A stretch of 44,538 nucleotides of DNA from JBHENW01 sp046261875 (GTDB taxonomy: Bacteria > Acidobacteriota > Thermoanaerobaculia > UBA5066 > Gp7-AA6), in assembly GCA_046261875.1 (NCBI GenBank), contig JBHENW010000067.1:1-44538 (forward strand), written 5' to 3'. Positions 31,536 through 41,177 of the stretch are shown in pieces; positions within the stretch are counted from its first letter, which is position 1; each line of letters opens with the position of its first letter. The position numbers and the translations under genes were made by a program. The notes beneath the pieces are model-generated. The model was not told the origin of the DNA and searched no databases. It saw nothing but the letters and a program-made list of their open reading frames with translations.

Positions 31536-33529
31536 GCGAGACCCGGGAGATGCCGGCCGGCCTGCGCCGGGCGTACCTCATGGCCCTGCTCCCGGCGGCG
31601 GCCCTGGCGCCGCTTCCGCTCCTCTGGACCGGCGGGGCGCGGCCCGGCGCCATCCTCCTCTACGAAGCGGCGCTCATCGCTCTGGGTCTGCGCGCGCGGC
31701 GGCGCTCCCCCCTCCGTCTTTCCGCCACGGTTCTCAACGTCGCCGGCCTGGCCTATTTCTTCTGGCTCGGGGCGGAGCTGACGTTCCTCCGCCACTCGCT
31801 GCTGCGCACCGTCACCCACATGCTCCTCTTCACCGCCGTCGCCAAGCTCGGATCGCTCAAGCATCCGGGGGAAGCGCGCATGGGGCTGCTCGTCATCTTT
31901 CTGTTGACGCTCGCCTCGGCTTCCTCGGCCACCCATGCCGCCTCGCTCGCCTACCTGGCCGTCATGGGCATCATGGCCTTTCGTCTCCTCGGGCGGCTCG
32001 CGGTGCTCGCGGACTTCGACGAGGCGCCGCCGCGGCGCGTCGTCCGGGCGGTGCCGACCCCCGGCCTGGGGGCCGCGGCCCTCGCCGGGGCGCTGCTCAT
32101 CGGTGGGCCTCTCTTCTACGTCCTCCCGCGGCTCCAGCGTCCGTATGCGGTTGCCCCGTTCCGTTTGGACACCGCGTCGCCGGGGCCGCTCTCCGCCGAT
32201 CGCGTGGACCTGGAGTCCTTCGGGGCGGAGAAACGGAGCGAGCGGGTCGTGTTGCGCATTACAGTCCCCCCGGAGTCGCGGGAACGCGTGCTGCGGATGC
32301 GAGAGGCCGTCTTCACGGAGTACGTCGACGGCGTCTGGACGCGCCGCATGCTCGTGGGCCGGGACCGGTTCATCCTCCCGCCGGCGCGCGTCGAGGGGCC
32401 GAACATCGCGCGCGCCTCGATCGAGCAGAACCTCTTCGGATCCGGATACCTCTTTCTCCCGTATGCCTCCGACGACCTCGTCTTCGAGGAGCGTCCGAAC
32501 GTGGCGCCGCTGCCAGACGGCATCTACCAGGCGGTCGGCCGGGGTGTCGTGGACTACACGGTCATGCTCCATGCGGCTCCCGAGCGAGGTTTCGGGAAGA
32601 GCGCGATCGATCCCGCCAGCGTCCCGGAGGAGATCCGCGCATACGGCTGGAAGCTGACGGGCGACCTGCGGGAGCCGCGCGCCATCGCCCGGCGGATCGA
32701 AGAGCACTTCGCGCGCGACTTCGTGTACACGCTGGACGCCCCGGCGCCGCAAGGGGACCCCCTCGTCCACTTCCTCCTCCGTTCCCGCGCCGGCCACTGC
32801 GAGTACTTCGCGTCGGCCGCCGCGATGATGCTGGCCGCCCGCGGAGTCCCCGCTCGCCTCGTGACCGGCTCCTACGGCGGCGAGATGGGACTCTTCTCCG
32901 GCGCCATCATCGTGCGCGGCGGCAACCTCCACGCCTGGGTCGAAGCGAATCTGGACGGCCGGGGGTTCTCCGTGGTGGATCCGACGCCTCCCGCCGGCAT
33001 TCCGCCGGCGACGACGCGGCTGACGATCTGGCAGCGGCTGACGAATCTCGGACGGGAGTTCGAGTTCTTCTACGACCGGCGAATCCTCGGCTTCGACGCC
33101 CTCGACCAGGGACAGTTCGTCGAAAGCATGCGGCGGTTTCTGGGCGATCTCGGAGAGAAGAGCCAGGCGCTGCGGGCGCCGCGCGTCTCCCTGCGCTCCG
33201 CCGGCACGGTCATCATCGTCCTCGCGCTCGCGGCCGCGGCCGGCGTCGCGGTGATGCGGCTCAGGCGCCGTCCGGTCGTCTCGCCGGCCACCCGCGCCTA
33301 CCTGAGCCTGCGCGAGCTTCTCAGCCGGCGGCTGGGCAAGCTCTCGGCGGCGGTCGCTCCCGCCGAGGTCGCGCGGTTGTTCGCGGGGTCGGCGCCGCAG
33401 GCCGCCGAAGACGCCCGGGCCGTGGTCGAAACCTATTGCGCCGCCGTTTTCGGCGGCGCGCCGCTCGACGGGAAAGCGGAGCGCGACCTCGAGGATCGTC
33501 TGGCGCGCCTTCGCCGGCTCGCCTCCTAG
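31532..33529 (+). CDS. membrane transglutaminase-like protein (DUF3488/TgpA type)
   Basis: 665 residues. The N-terminal part holds about six TM helices (residues 1-220). The extracytoplasmic transglutaminase-like domain spans about residues 380-500. Its catalytic triad is visible: Cys in RSRAGHCEYFASAAAMMLA, His in GGNLHAWVEA and Asp in VVDPTPP. A TM helix (SAGTVIIVLALAAAAGVAVM) and a short helical tail follow. TgpA-like enzymes act at the cell surface, but the substrate is unknown here. Third gene of the MoxR/DUF58 operon. The next gene on the other strand ends 11 nt away. Confidence 0.93.
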   Translation: MSETREMPAGLRRAYLMALLPAAALAPLPLLWTGGARPGAILLYEAALIALGLRARRRSPLRLSATVLNVAGLAYFFWLGAELTFLRHSLLRTVTHMLLFTAVAKLGSLKHPGEARMGLLVIFLLTLASASSATHAASLAYLAVMGIMAFRLLGRLAVLADFDEAPPRRVVRAVPTPGLGAAALAGALLIGGPLFYVLPRLQRPYAVAPFRLDTASPGPLSADRVDLESFGAEKRSERVVLRITVPPESRERVLRMREAVFTEYVDGVWTRRMLVGRDRFILPPARVEGPNIARASIEQNLFGSGYLFLPYASDDLVFEERPNVAPLPDGIYQAVGRGVVDYTVMLHAAPERGFGKSAIDPASVPEEIRAYGWKLTGDLREPRAIARRIEEHFARDFVYTLDAPAPQGDPLVHFLLRSRAGHCEYFASAAAMMLAARGVPARLVTGSYGGEMGLFSGAIIVRGGNLHAWVEANLDGRGFSVVDPTPPAGIPPATTRLTIWQRLTNLGREFEFFYDRRILGFDALDQGQFVESMRRFLGDLGEKSQALRAPRVSLRSAGTVIIVLALAAAAGVAVMRLRRRPVVSPATRAYLSLRELLSRRLGKLSAAVAPAEVARLFAGSAPQAAEDARAVVETYCAAVFGGAPLDGKAERDLEDRLARLRRLAS

Positions 33530-33539
33530 CCGATACCGG

Positions 33540-34563
33540 CTACTCGAAGTAGCCCGTGACGTCGAGGATGAAGTGGGCCGTCCCGGAAGGCTGGTCGCAG
33601 GTCACGGCCAGGCTGCCGTCGGTTCCCAGCCGCACGATGGCGTTGTTGGCGCGCGTCGCCCCCGGCCGGTAGTTGAGGACGGAGCTCGGAGGGATCGGAG
33701 TTCCTCCCGCGTAGATCCGCAAGTTGCCGACCGACGTGGCGTGCGTCGCCGCGACGTTGACGGCGACGGCGCGGGCGCCCGGAGGGACGCCGCAGCGGCC
33801 GGCCACGACGAAGCCGCGCGCGGAACCGGCCGGGAGCGCGGGCCCCCCGAAAGGGCCGGCCGGGGCGCGCGTGTCCGCGATCCGGCAGGGGGTCACGGTG
33901 TGGAAGGCATGGGGGCTGGGGGGGAAGCCGGGCTCGAGCTCGTCGGCCCCGATGTCCCGCGCGGCTCCGATCGGCCGGACGTCGCCGTCCCAATCCTCCA
34001 CGCAGTCGCCCGTGGCGACGCCCTGGTCGATCGCGCTGGCCGCGCAGGGGAGAAGGTGGAGGTCTCCCGCGGCGGCGTCCCGGAACATCGCCGGAGTCAC
34101 TCCCGTGAAGTTCCCTGCGACCGTCGCCTGCGCGCCGTCGCGGGCGCGGATGCTTCCGTCGGTCAGGTTGTTCCGCACGACGACGCCCGTGGTGCTCGCG
34201 AAGCGGTACTCGATCGCATCGGGATAGGTCCCGTTCTGGATGACCGTGTTGTGCAGCACCATCGTGCCCGGCGAGTCCCAGACGGAGATCCCCGCGTCCG
34301 CGTGCGTTGGCCTAGTTTCCCGGCGCGACGAGGACCGTCGTGTTCGAAGCGAGGGCCGCGACCGCGCTCTGGAGCTCCCCGACGGTCGAGACGGAAACGA
34401 CGTTTCCGGAAGGGGGCGGGAGGGGAGGCGCCGAAGGGGGTACCGTGAGGCCGCCCCCCGGGGCGCGCGCCGCCGGCAGGAAGAAGATCAGCGCGACGGG
34501 GATGAAAGAAAGTCCGGGACGGCGGGCTTTCTCCCCTCCCTGCCGCGGGAGAGTGGAGCGCAT
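33540..34563 (-). pseudogene. beta-helix surface protein with internal deletion
   Basis: The 5' part (34563-34312) encodes a signal peptide and TVGELQSAVAALASNTTVLV, the start of a right-handed beta-helix, but stops at TAG (APGN-stop). The 3' part, in another frame, begins directly with THADAGISVWDSPG and MVLHNTVIQNGTYPDAIEYRF. It continues into a C-terminal domain with TPCRIADTR, GRCGVPPGARAVAVNVAAT and HFILDVTGYF, a module common in acidobacterial surface proteins. Intact relatives carry roughly 200-300 more residues between these parts, so the centre of the gene has been lost and the join is out of frame. The 3' open frame (33540-34262) is still clean. Confidence 0.72.
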
Positions 34564-35795
34564 CGGGTGAGCGCCATTTTACGCCCGCGGTCCTCCGCGC
34601 GCGGTATCGCCTGCAGATCCAGGCGGGCGCCGGCGAGACGGCTCGATTTCCCGCCCGCCTCGACCCAGGCGACCAGGAGCTGCTCTCCGACCTGCGCCAT
34701 TCTCGGGAAGCCGCTCGACCGCGCGGCGCTCGTGCGGGCGATCGTCCGCGCCTCTCCCATTCCGCCGTCCGGAGCGACCCGCCGGACCCGGATCTCCGCC
34801 TCCTTTCCGGCGGGGGCGACCCAGAGGACGAGGGCGTCGCGGTCCGAGAGGAGGATCTGGACCCGGCCGAGCGGCGCTTCGCCATCCACTTCGAACGCTG
34901 GCCCGAACGACGCACCGGCGTTCGAGGAGAACGCGGCGCGGACGGTCGGACGGTCCTCCACGCCGGTGAACCAGGCGACTGCGAGCCGGTCGCCACGCGC
35001 GGCGACGGAAGGGCCGTTGACCGGGCAGCCCGCGATCTTCCAGCCGTCCGCATGGACGCGCGCCGGAGCGGACCAGCGCCCGGCGACGCGCCGCACGATG
35101 GCGATGTCGCGGATCTCGCCGGGCGAGCGGTCGCGATAGACGAGGACCGGCCCGCGCGCCGTCGCGGCCGCGGAGGTCTGGCAGCACTCGCACACCCGGC
35201 CGTCCAGCGCCACGCCCGCGCCCGCGCGCTCCTCCACGAGGGCCGTGTACACGGCCATCTCCCCCTGCTCGCCCCTCATCCTGCGGCCATCCAGCCAGAA
35301 CGCGCGGACTCCCTTCCCTTCCGGAAGAAAGGAAACGAAGCCGTGCTCCGTCTCGGTCCTGTCGTCGTGCGCCTTCCCGATCCGTTTCCAGCTCGCCCCG
35401 CCGTCCGTCGAGCGGGCGAGCTGCACGTCGTAGGAATAGGTCCCCGGGCCCGACGTCTCCGCCCAGTGCGCGTACAAGCCACCCGCCGCGGCGACCATCG
35501 AGGGAAAGTCGGCCCAGTTCACGAAGAACCGATCGCTTCTCACGATCTCCCGGGGAGCGCTCCAGCGGCCGGCCTCGAATCGGGCGAAACGCAGCGCCCA
35601 CTCGCCCGCGCCCGGCGACGCTCCCGGGCGCAACGGCTCGAGCCACGAGAGAAGGATCCCGGAATCCGTCGCAAGGAGGTTGGGCGCCATCGCGCCGTCC
35701 ACGGCGGGCGGATCGATCCGCTCGAGCCCCGCCCGCGCCGCCGGAGCGGAGGCGGCGGGGAAGACCAGGGCCAGCAATCCGGCAAGCAATAGCAA
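34488..35795 (-). CDS. secreted BNR/sialidase-like repeat protein
   Basis: 435 residues from TTG 35795. A signal peptide covers residues 1-22 (LLAGLLALVFPAASA). The body is a six-bladed-propeller-like repeat with an Asp-box STDGGASWKRIG at about residue 130, SSNAGASFGP at about 295, and a Cys cluster VCECCQTSAA near residue 205. No complete sialidase Arg triad was identified, so enzymatic activity is unproven. The TTG lies 1 nt after the TAG of the sugar transferase, with GGGAGGG upstream, and is therefore coupled to it. The last 76 nt overlap the 5' end of the deleted beta-helix gene on the same strand. Confidence 0.8.
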   Translation of the reverse strand: MLLLAGLLALVFPAASAPAARAGLERIDPPAVDGAMAPNLLATDSGILLSWLEPLRPGASPGAGEWALRFARFEAGRWSAPREIVRSDRFFVNWADFPSMVAAAGGLYAHWAETSGPGTYSYDVQLARSTDGGASWKRIGKAHDDRTETEHGFVSFLPEGKGVRAFWLDGRRMRGEQGEMAVYTALVEERAGAGVALDGRVCECCQTSAAATARGPVLVYRDRSPGEIRDIAIVRRVAGRWSAPARVHADGWKIAGCPVNGPSVAARGDRLAVAWFTGVEDRPTVRAAFSSNAGASFGPAFEVDGEAPLGRVQILLSDRDALVLWVAPAGKEAEIRVRRVAPDGGMGEARTIARTSAARSSGFPRMAQVGEQLLVAWVEAGGKSSRLAGARLDLQAIPRAEDRGRKMALTRCAPLSRGREGRKPAVPDFLSSPSR

Positions 35796-35796
35796 G

Positions 35797-37194
35797 CTAG
35801 TACCCTCCCCGCAGTCCCTGGCGAAGCGTCAGCCAGAGAATCTTCAGGTCGAGAGAGAGAGACCAGTTCTCGATGTAGTAGAGGTCGTACTCGATGCGCT
35901 TGCTCAGGCTCGTGTTGCCGCGCCACCCGTGGACCTGCGCCCAGCCGGTCATTCCCGCCCGCACGCGGTGCCGCACCATGTACTGCGGGAACTTCTCCTT
36001 GAACTCGCGCACGAACTCGGGACGTTCCGGTCGGGGGCCGACGAGAGACATCTCGCCTTTCAGGACGTTGACGAGCTGGGGCAGCTCGTCGAGGCTCCAC
36101 CGCCGGAGGAAGGACCCGAACCGCGTGCGGCGCGGGTCTTCCGGGCTCGCCCAGGTCGGCCCCGACTCGTCTTCCGCGCCCGGATGCATCGAGCGGAACT
36201 TCAGGATGTCGAAGGGCCGGCTGTCCAGGCCCATCCGCTGCTGCCGGTAGAGCACGGGACCGCCGTCGGAGAGTCGGATCGCGGCCGCGATGGCGCCCAG
36301 GAGCGGCGAGAAAACGACGAGGGCGGCGGCCGATATCGCGAGGTCGAGCGTCCGCTTGACGAGGCTCATCCAGCCGGTCAAGGGCACCTGCGTCAGGTGG
36401 ATGACCGGCAGCCCGTCGAGGTCCTCGACGCCCGCACGGAAGGTGATGTACTGCATCAGGTCCGGAACGACCCGCACGTCGGCGCCCGTGCGGCCCACGT
36501 CCTTGAGGACGGCCAGCATCGTGCGGTGCGCTTCGAGCGGCAGCGCGAGAAAGACGGTGTCGATGCCCCGCTCCTCGACCAGCCGCGCCGCGTCGGCCGT
36601 GCCGCCCATCCCGGGCACGTCCCGGTAACCCCGGCGCCGCTTCTCCGGGTCGTCGTCCACGATCCCGGCTGCGCGCATGCCGGCCTCCGGGTGCTCGAGG
36701 AGCTTGTCCACGACGGCGCGCCCGAGTCGGCCGGCGCCGACGACGAGGACGGAGCGGACCCCGACTCCGTGGCGCCAGGCCTCTTCGAGATAGCGGCGGA
36801 TCGCCGTACGTCCGGCGAACACGAAGAAGACGTCCCCCGCGAAGAAGAGCAGCAGGACGAGGCGCGAGTAGGAGAAGCCCCTGTAGAAAGTGGCGAGCCC
36901 GGTCAACAGCAGCGTCGCCAGCCCCGTGGCGACGAGGATGGCGAGGCCTTCCTCGATCCGCGAGCGGAAGCGCCGCACCTGGTAGAGACCGTGGAAGTAA
37001 TAGACGATCGGCCAGAGCGCCGCGATGAGCGGAAAGAGCCGGTAGTAGGAGGACGCGTCGGGAACCCCTTTCGTCACAGGGACGATCTCGGCGCCGAAGC
37101 GGAGCTCGTAGGCCACGACGAGCGCGAGCAGGGTCGCGAGCAGGTCCGACAGGAGGAACAGCGCGGCGATGCGGCGGCTGGGCTTGAGGATCAT
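35797..37194 (-). CDS. undecaprenyl-phosphate hexose-1-phosphate transferase (WbaP/WcaJ type)
   Basis: 465 residues. It starts exopolysaccharide synthesis by moving a sugar-1-phosphate to the lipid carrier. Four TM helices lie at about residues 8-120, then a CoA-binding-like domain (SVLVVGAGRLGRAVV). The C-terminal bacterial sugar transferase domain has KRTLDLAIS, FDILKFRSM, RRWSLDELPQLVNVLKGEMS, LVGPRPERPEFV and GMTGWAQVHGWRG. Full length for the polyisoprenyl-phosphate type. It ends 1 nt before the BNR gene start and overlaps the GT4 gene upstream by 4 nt. Confidence 0.95.
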   Translation of the reverse strand: MILKPSRRIAALFLLSDLLATLLALVVAYELRFGAEIVPVTKGVPDASSYYRLFPLIAALWPIVYYFHGLYQVRRFRSRIEEGLAILVATGLATLLLTGLATFYRGFSYSRLVLLLFFAGDVFFVFAGRTAIRRYLEEAWRHGVGVRSVLVVGAGRLGRAVVDKLLEHPEAGMRAAGIVDDDPEKRRRGYRDVPGMGGTADAARLVEERGIDTVFLALPLEAHRTMLAVLKDVGRTGADVRVVPDLMQYITFRAGVEDLDGLPVIHLTQVPLTGWMSLVKRTLDLAISAAALVVFSPLLGAIAAAIRLSDGGPVLYRQQRMGLDSRPFDILKFRSMHPGAEDESGPTWASPEDPRRTRFGSFLRRWSLDELPQLVNVLKGEMSLVGPRPERPEFVREFKEKFPQYMVRHRVRAGMTGWAQVHGWRGNTSLSKRIEYDLYYIENWSLSLDLKILWLTLRQGLRGGY

Positions 37195-38276
37195 GGGCGG
37201 AGCGCTTTCTCGATCTCTTTGCCAAACTCGCGGTCGAACCGGTCCCGCGCGAAGCGCCGGGCGGACCGCGCGATCGCAGTGTAATCGAAACGCCGCCCCC
37301 CGGCGGCGCGGAGGGCTGCGGCCAGGGCATCCGCGCCGTCCTCCGGGTAGAGCTCGCCGAGGGACGCGTCGTCGGCCACGTCGAGCACGCCGCCACGGGC
37401 GAGCGCGACGATCGGCGCGCCGCAGGCCTGGGCTTCGACGGAAGCGATGCCGAAGTCCTCTTCACCGGGCTGCACGAAGAACGCGCAGGTCCGGTAGAGC
37501 TCGCGCAGGTCTTCGCCGCTCACGTCCCGGAGAAAACGTACGGAAGAACCGGCCCGCGCGCGGAGGCGTTTTTCCTCGGGACCGCTCCCGACGACGACGA
37601 GCTCGCGACCGAGCAGGCGGGAGGCATCCACGGCGTCTTCGAGCTTCTTGTACGGAACGAGCGCTGCGACAGCGAGGAGAAAGTCGCCCCGCGGGGCGTC
37701 CGATGGGACGAAGAACTCCACGTCCACCGGAGGATGACAGACCAGCGCCTCGCGGCCGTAATGCCTGCGGATCCGTTGGGCGACGGCGGTCGAGTTCGCC
37801 AGGTAGCGGGTCGGCCGGTTGGCGGTCGCGACGTCCCAGGCCCGAAGGTGCGCGACGGCCCGCTCCTTGGCGCGGCGCAGGGGAGTGCGGCCCTCGGGGA
37901 AGTACGTTTCGAACTGGTCGTACGCGTAGCGCACGGGGGTGTGGCAATAACAGATGTGCGGGACGCCGGGCGGAGCGACGGCTCCCTTCGCGACACAGTG
38001 CGAGGAGGAGACGACGAGGTCGAAACCGTCGAGAGAGAAGGCTTCGACGGCCCGGGGAAAGAGCGGCAGGTAATTGCGGTAGTGGCGGCGCGCGAGCGGG
38101 AAGCGGTTCAGGTAGGACGCGCGGATGGGATAGCGCTCGATGGCAGAGGAAACCGAGCCGGGCACGTGGAAAAGCGTGAAGATCGTCGGGTCCGTCAGGT
38201 GCGGCAGCATCGCCTCGAGGACCTTTTCCCCGCCGCGCATGCCGTTCAACCAGTCGTGGACGACGGCCGTCCTCAT
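37191..38276 (-). CDS. glycosyltransferase family 4 (exopolysaccharide)
   Basis: 361 residues. A GT-B retaining glycosyltransferase using nucleotide sugars. The N-terminal acceptor half begins TAVVHDWLNGMRGGEKVLEA, then VSSSHCVAKG and CYCHTPVRYAYDQ. The C-terminal donor half has FLLAVAALVPYKKLEDAV, LVVVGSGPEEKRLR and the E-x7-E motif EDFGIASVEAQACGAP. It overlaps the sugar transferase and the next GT4 by ATGA joins, and so forms one polycistron. The sugar cannot be read from the sequence. Confidence 0.9.
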   Translation of the reverse strand: MRTAVVHDWLNGMRGGEKVLEAMLPHLTDPTIFTLFHVPGSVSSAIERYPIRASYLNRFPLARRHYRNYLPLFPRAVEAFSLDGFDLVVSSSHCVAKGAVAPPGVPHICYCHTPVRYAYDQFETYFPEGRTPLRRAKERAVAHLRAWDVATANRPTRYLANSTAVAQRIRRHYGREALVCHPPVDVEFFVPSDAPRGDFLLAVAALVPYKKLEDAVDASRLLGRELVVVGSGPEEKRLRARAGSSVRFLRDVSGEDLRELYRTCAFFVQPGEEDFGIASVEAQACGAPIVALARGGVLDVADDASLGELYPEDGADALAAALRAAGGRRFDYTAIARSARRFARDRFDREFGKEIEKALRP

Positions 38277-39412
38277 GAGCGCGAGGACGCGCGCAGGGCG
38301 GAGGCGTACACGGCGAGCGTGCGCTCGGCCGCCTTGTCCCAGGAGAAATCGAGCGAGCGCTTACGGCCGAGCTCCCGGAAATCGGAACGGACCTTCTCGT
38401 CGGTCGTCAAAGTGACGATGCCGCGGGCGATCGCTTCGACGTCCAACGGGTCCGCGAGGTAGGCATAGCCTCCCGCGACCTCCTGGAGCGCGGACGTGGA
38501 GGAGGTCAGGACCGGTGTGCCGCACGCCATCGCCTCGATCACCGGGAGCCCGAACCCCTCGTAGAGCGTCGGATAGAGGAACGCGTCCGCCCCCGCGTAG
38601 AGCGCCGGGAGATCCTCCTCCGGAACGACCCCGGGGCGGACCACGGCGCCGGTCAGGTCGAGCGCGGCGATGAGCGCCTCGAGGCGCGCCGGGTTGCTCG
38701 GCAGCGGGCCGGCCAGGACGAGCGTGTGCGGGAGGGCCGCGTCGCGGCGGGCCTCGGCGAACGCCCGGAGGACGTTCTGGACGTTCTTGTGCGGCTTCTC
38801 TCCCCCGAGGAAGAGCAGGTACCTCCCGCGCACGCCGTACCTGCGCGCGGTCGCCTCGCGGGCCTCCGGCGCGACCTCGGAGAAGAAGACGGCCGAGACG
38901 CCGTTGTAGATTACCTCGATGCGCGACGGCGATACGGAGAAGTAATCCACGAGGTCGCGCTTGCTGTTGTAGGAGACGGTGATGATCCGGTCCGCCCGCT
39001 GCAGCGCCCTCCGGATCATGAGGCGGGCGTAAAGGTGCGCGAGACGGTTCGGCAGGAACTGCGGGTAGAGAAGGTGGATGATGTCGTGGATCGTCACGAC
39101 CGCGCGCGCTCGCGTCAGGGGGGGCAGCACGTAGTGGGTCGCGTGGTAGAGGTCGAGGCGGTCGCGCAGAAGCCGCCACGCGAAGGCCGTCAGCTCCGCC
39201 ATGGAATAGCCGCGGGAGTTCTCCTCGACGATCTCGAAATGCGACGGGAGCGCCGGAAAGCTGTCCCGATCGGCGTGGCGCGCGTAGACGCGGAACCGGT
39301 ACTCCTCCGATTCCGGCCGCCGCGCCACGGCCTCGAGGAGGTTGCGCGTGTACGAGCCAATCCCGAAGTCCTTCAGCTTCCGGGCGTCGACGCCGATCAA
39401 CGGCGGGGTCAT
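38273..39412 (-). CDS. glycosyltransferase family 4
   Basis: 379 residues. The N-terminus reads LIGVDARKLKDFGIGSYTRN. AVVTIHDIIHLLYP and ITVSYNSKRDLVDYF lie in the acceptor half. The donor half has LLFLGGEKPHKNVQNVL, LVLAGPLPSNPARLEAL and the E-x7-E stretch YEGFGLPVIEAMACGTPVL. It is closely similar in layout to the next gene upstream, so the two are probable paralogues. Start and stop overlap both neighbours by 4 nt. Probably adds one residue of the exopolysaccharide repeat. Confidence 0.9.
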   Translation of the reverse strand: MTPPLIGVDARKLKDFGIGSYTRNLLEAVARRPESEEYRFRVYARHADRDSFPALPSHFEIVEENSRGYSMAELTAFAWRLLRDRLDLYHATHYVLPPLTRARAVVTIHDIIHLLYPQFLPNRLAHLYARLMIRRALQRADRIITVSYNSKRDLVDYFSVSPSRIEVIYNGVSAVFFSEVAPEAREATARRYGVRGRYLLFLGGEKPHKNVQNVLRAFAEARRDAALPHTLVLAGPLPSNPARLEALIAALDLTGAVVRPGVVPEEDLPALYAGADAFLYPTLYEGFGLPVIEAMACGTPVLTSSTSALQEVAGGYAYLADPLDVEAIARGIVTLTTDEKVRSDFRELGRKRSLDFSWDKAAERTLAVYASALRASSRS

Positions 39413-40527
39413 CCGCTCGCTCCCTCGGCCGCGGCTTCCGCGAGCTCGGCCAGCGTCCGGGTCCCGGCGCTCTCCCAGGAAAAGCCCCGCGCGCGCTCCG
39501 GGCCGGCGTCGCGGAGCCGATCGCGGGTCGGCGCGTCTTCGAGCGCCCTCTCGATCGCGGCGGAGAGGGCCTCCACGTCGTCCGCGGGGGCGTAGAGCGC
39601 GGCCCCGCCGCCGACCTCGCGCAACGCCTCGGCGGTGGACGCGACGACCGGCACGCCGCAAGCCATCGCCTCGAGCACGGGAAGACCGAACCCCTCCACG
39701 AGCGAGGGATAGACGAAGACCTCGGCGGCGCGGTAGAGATCCCGGGCGACTTCCCGCGGGGCGTAGCCCGTCTGGTGGATCTTGTCCCGGAAGGGGGACC
39801 GGGCGATGCGCCGCGCGAGAGCGGAGGTCTTCCACCCGATCCCGCCCGCGAGCACGAGGTCCGGCCGCGAGCGCCGCCGCGTCCAGAGTCGCTCGCAGGC
39901 CACGACGAGCCGTTCGACGTTCTTGCGCGGTTCGAGCGTTCCCAGATAGAGGATGTATCGCGACCCGGCGGCGTAGCGGCGGCGGGTCCTCTCCGCCGCG
40001 CGGGGATCGTCGGCCGGGGAAAACAGGGGGTCGAGCCCGTGGGGAATGACCCGGGTCCGGGAGCGGGTCTCCGGGTACCGCTCGGTCAGCTCCCGCGCCG
40101 TGCTCTGCGAAACACAGACGAAACGGGCCGCGCGCTCGACGGTCTTCTCCCACATCGGAAGGAACCCGATGACGGTGCGCTTGGCGTGCCACTCCGGGTT
40201 CGTCCAGGCGGTCAGGTCGTGGACCACCGAGACGAACGGGACGGTGGCGCGGGCGGGGGCGATCGTCAGCGCGGCAAGCAGGACGTCGGCATCCCAGCGG
40301 CGCAGGCGACGGGGGAGCGTCGTCTGCAGCCAGAGTACTCCGAAAGGGTGCCCGTCCTCCTGGAGGCTCCAGGGCCCCCCCTGGAAGCCGTCCGGCAGGG
40401 GTCGCGGCGAAAAAAGGCCGACTTCCTGGCCCGGGCGGCCCGCCATCGCCGACGCGATCCCCCGGGTGTAGGTGCCGATCCCCGTGCTCTGGCCCAGCAG
40501 AGCCCGCGCGTCGATCGCGATGCGCAC
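39409..40527 (-). CDS. glycosyltransferase family 4
   Basis: 372 residues, first gene of the minus-strand exopolysaccharide operon. Motifs are IAIDARALLGQSTGIGTYTR, VVHDLTAWTNPEWH, FVCVSQSTARELTERY, YILYLGTLEPRKNVERLVV and VEGFGLPVLEAMACGVPVV. A paralogue of the downstream GT4. The start lies 91 nt from the divergent yceD start, and this gap should hold promoters for both directions, though no clear -10/-35 pair was identified. The donor sugar is unknown; GDP-mannose is possible. Confidence 0.9.
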   Translation of the reverse strand: MRIAIDARALLGQSTGIGTYTRGIASAMAGRPGQEVGLFSPRPLPDGFQGGPWSLQEDGHPFGVLWLQTTLPRRLRRWDADVLLAALTIAPARATVPFVSVVHDLTAWTNPEWHAKRTVIGFLPMWEKTVERAARFVCVSQSTARELTERYPETRSRTRVIPHGLDPLFSPADDPRAAERTRRRYAAGSRYILYLGTLEPRKNVERLVVACERLWTRRRSRPDLVLAGGIGWKTSALARRIARSPFRDKIHQTGYAPREVARDLYRAAEVFVYPSLVEGFGLPVLEAMACGVPVVASTAEALREVGGGAALYAPADDVEALSAAIERALEDAPTRDRLRDAGPERARGFSWESAGTRTLAELAEAAAEGASG

Positions 40528-40618
40528 CGGCTCAAAGTATCAGCACTCCGGCCGCCGGCAGGGCCCGCTCCGGAAGTTTGAATCGCCGCCGGCCGGCGGA
40601 TAAGATGCGCGGTTCACC

Positions 40619-41149
40619 ATGAAACGGCCTTTCCACATTTCGCTCGATTCCGTCCTCGAAGAGCCGGTCCGGTTCGACGTCGAGCTGGCTTTCTCGCTCC
40701 GGGAGCTGGATCGGGAGCCGCTGCTCGAGCTGTCCCCGGTCCGCATGCAAGGGGAGGTCGCGCGCATCGAACGGGGCTTCTCGCTGCAAGCGGGCCTGGC
40801 GTACTCCGGCCGGCTGGAGTGCAGCCGATGCCTGACCTCGTACCCCTTCACCTCCGGCGAGGAGTTCTCTCTGCTGCTGTACAAGCGTCCTACGGCCCTC
40901 GAGAAGGAGATCTCGCTCGAGCGCGAGGAGCTCGACGTCTATTTCTACGAAGACCCGGACCTCTCCCTCGAGCCGATCGCCGAAGAGCGGATCCAGATGG
41001 CGGTTCCGATGAAACCGCTCTGCCGCGAGGACTGCCGGGGTCTCTGCCCCGGCTGCGGCGCCGATCTGAACACCGAATCGTGCCGGTGCGCCGCGCCGGC
41101 CACCGACCCGCGGTGGGAGGCCTTGCGTCTCCTCAACCGCAACGATTGA
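40619..41149 (+). CDS. YceD/DUF177 protein
   Basis: 176 residues. The family is tied to 23S rRNA or ribosome assembly and almost always lies directly before rpmF, as here. CSRCLTSYPFTSGEEF near residue 70 and the C-terminal zinc-like cluster CREDCRGLCPGCGADLNTESC are diagnostic. It starts with MKRPFHISLDSVLEE. First gene of the rpmF-plsX-fabH-fabD group and 28 nt upstream of rpmF. Confidence 0.93.
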   Translation: MKRPFHISLDSVLEEPVRFDVELAFSLRELDREPLLELSPVRMQGEVARIERGFSLQAGLAYSGRLECSRCLTSYPFTSGEEFSLLLYKRPTALEKEISLEREELDVYFYEDPDLSLEPIAEERIQMAVPMKPLCREDCRGLCPGCGADLNTESCRCAAPATDPRWEALRLLNRND

Positions 41150-41177
41150 GGACGAACGTCCAGAAAGCAGGACCGCC

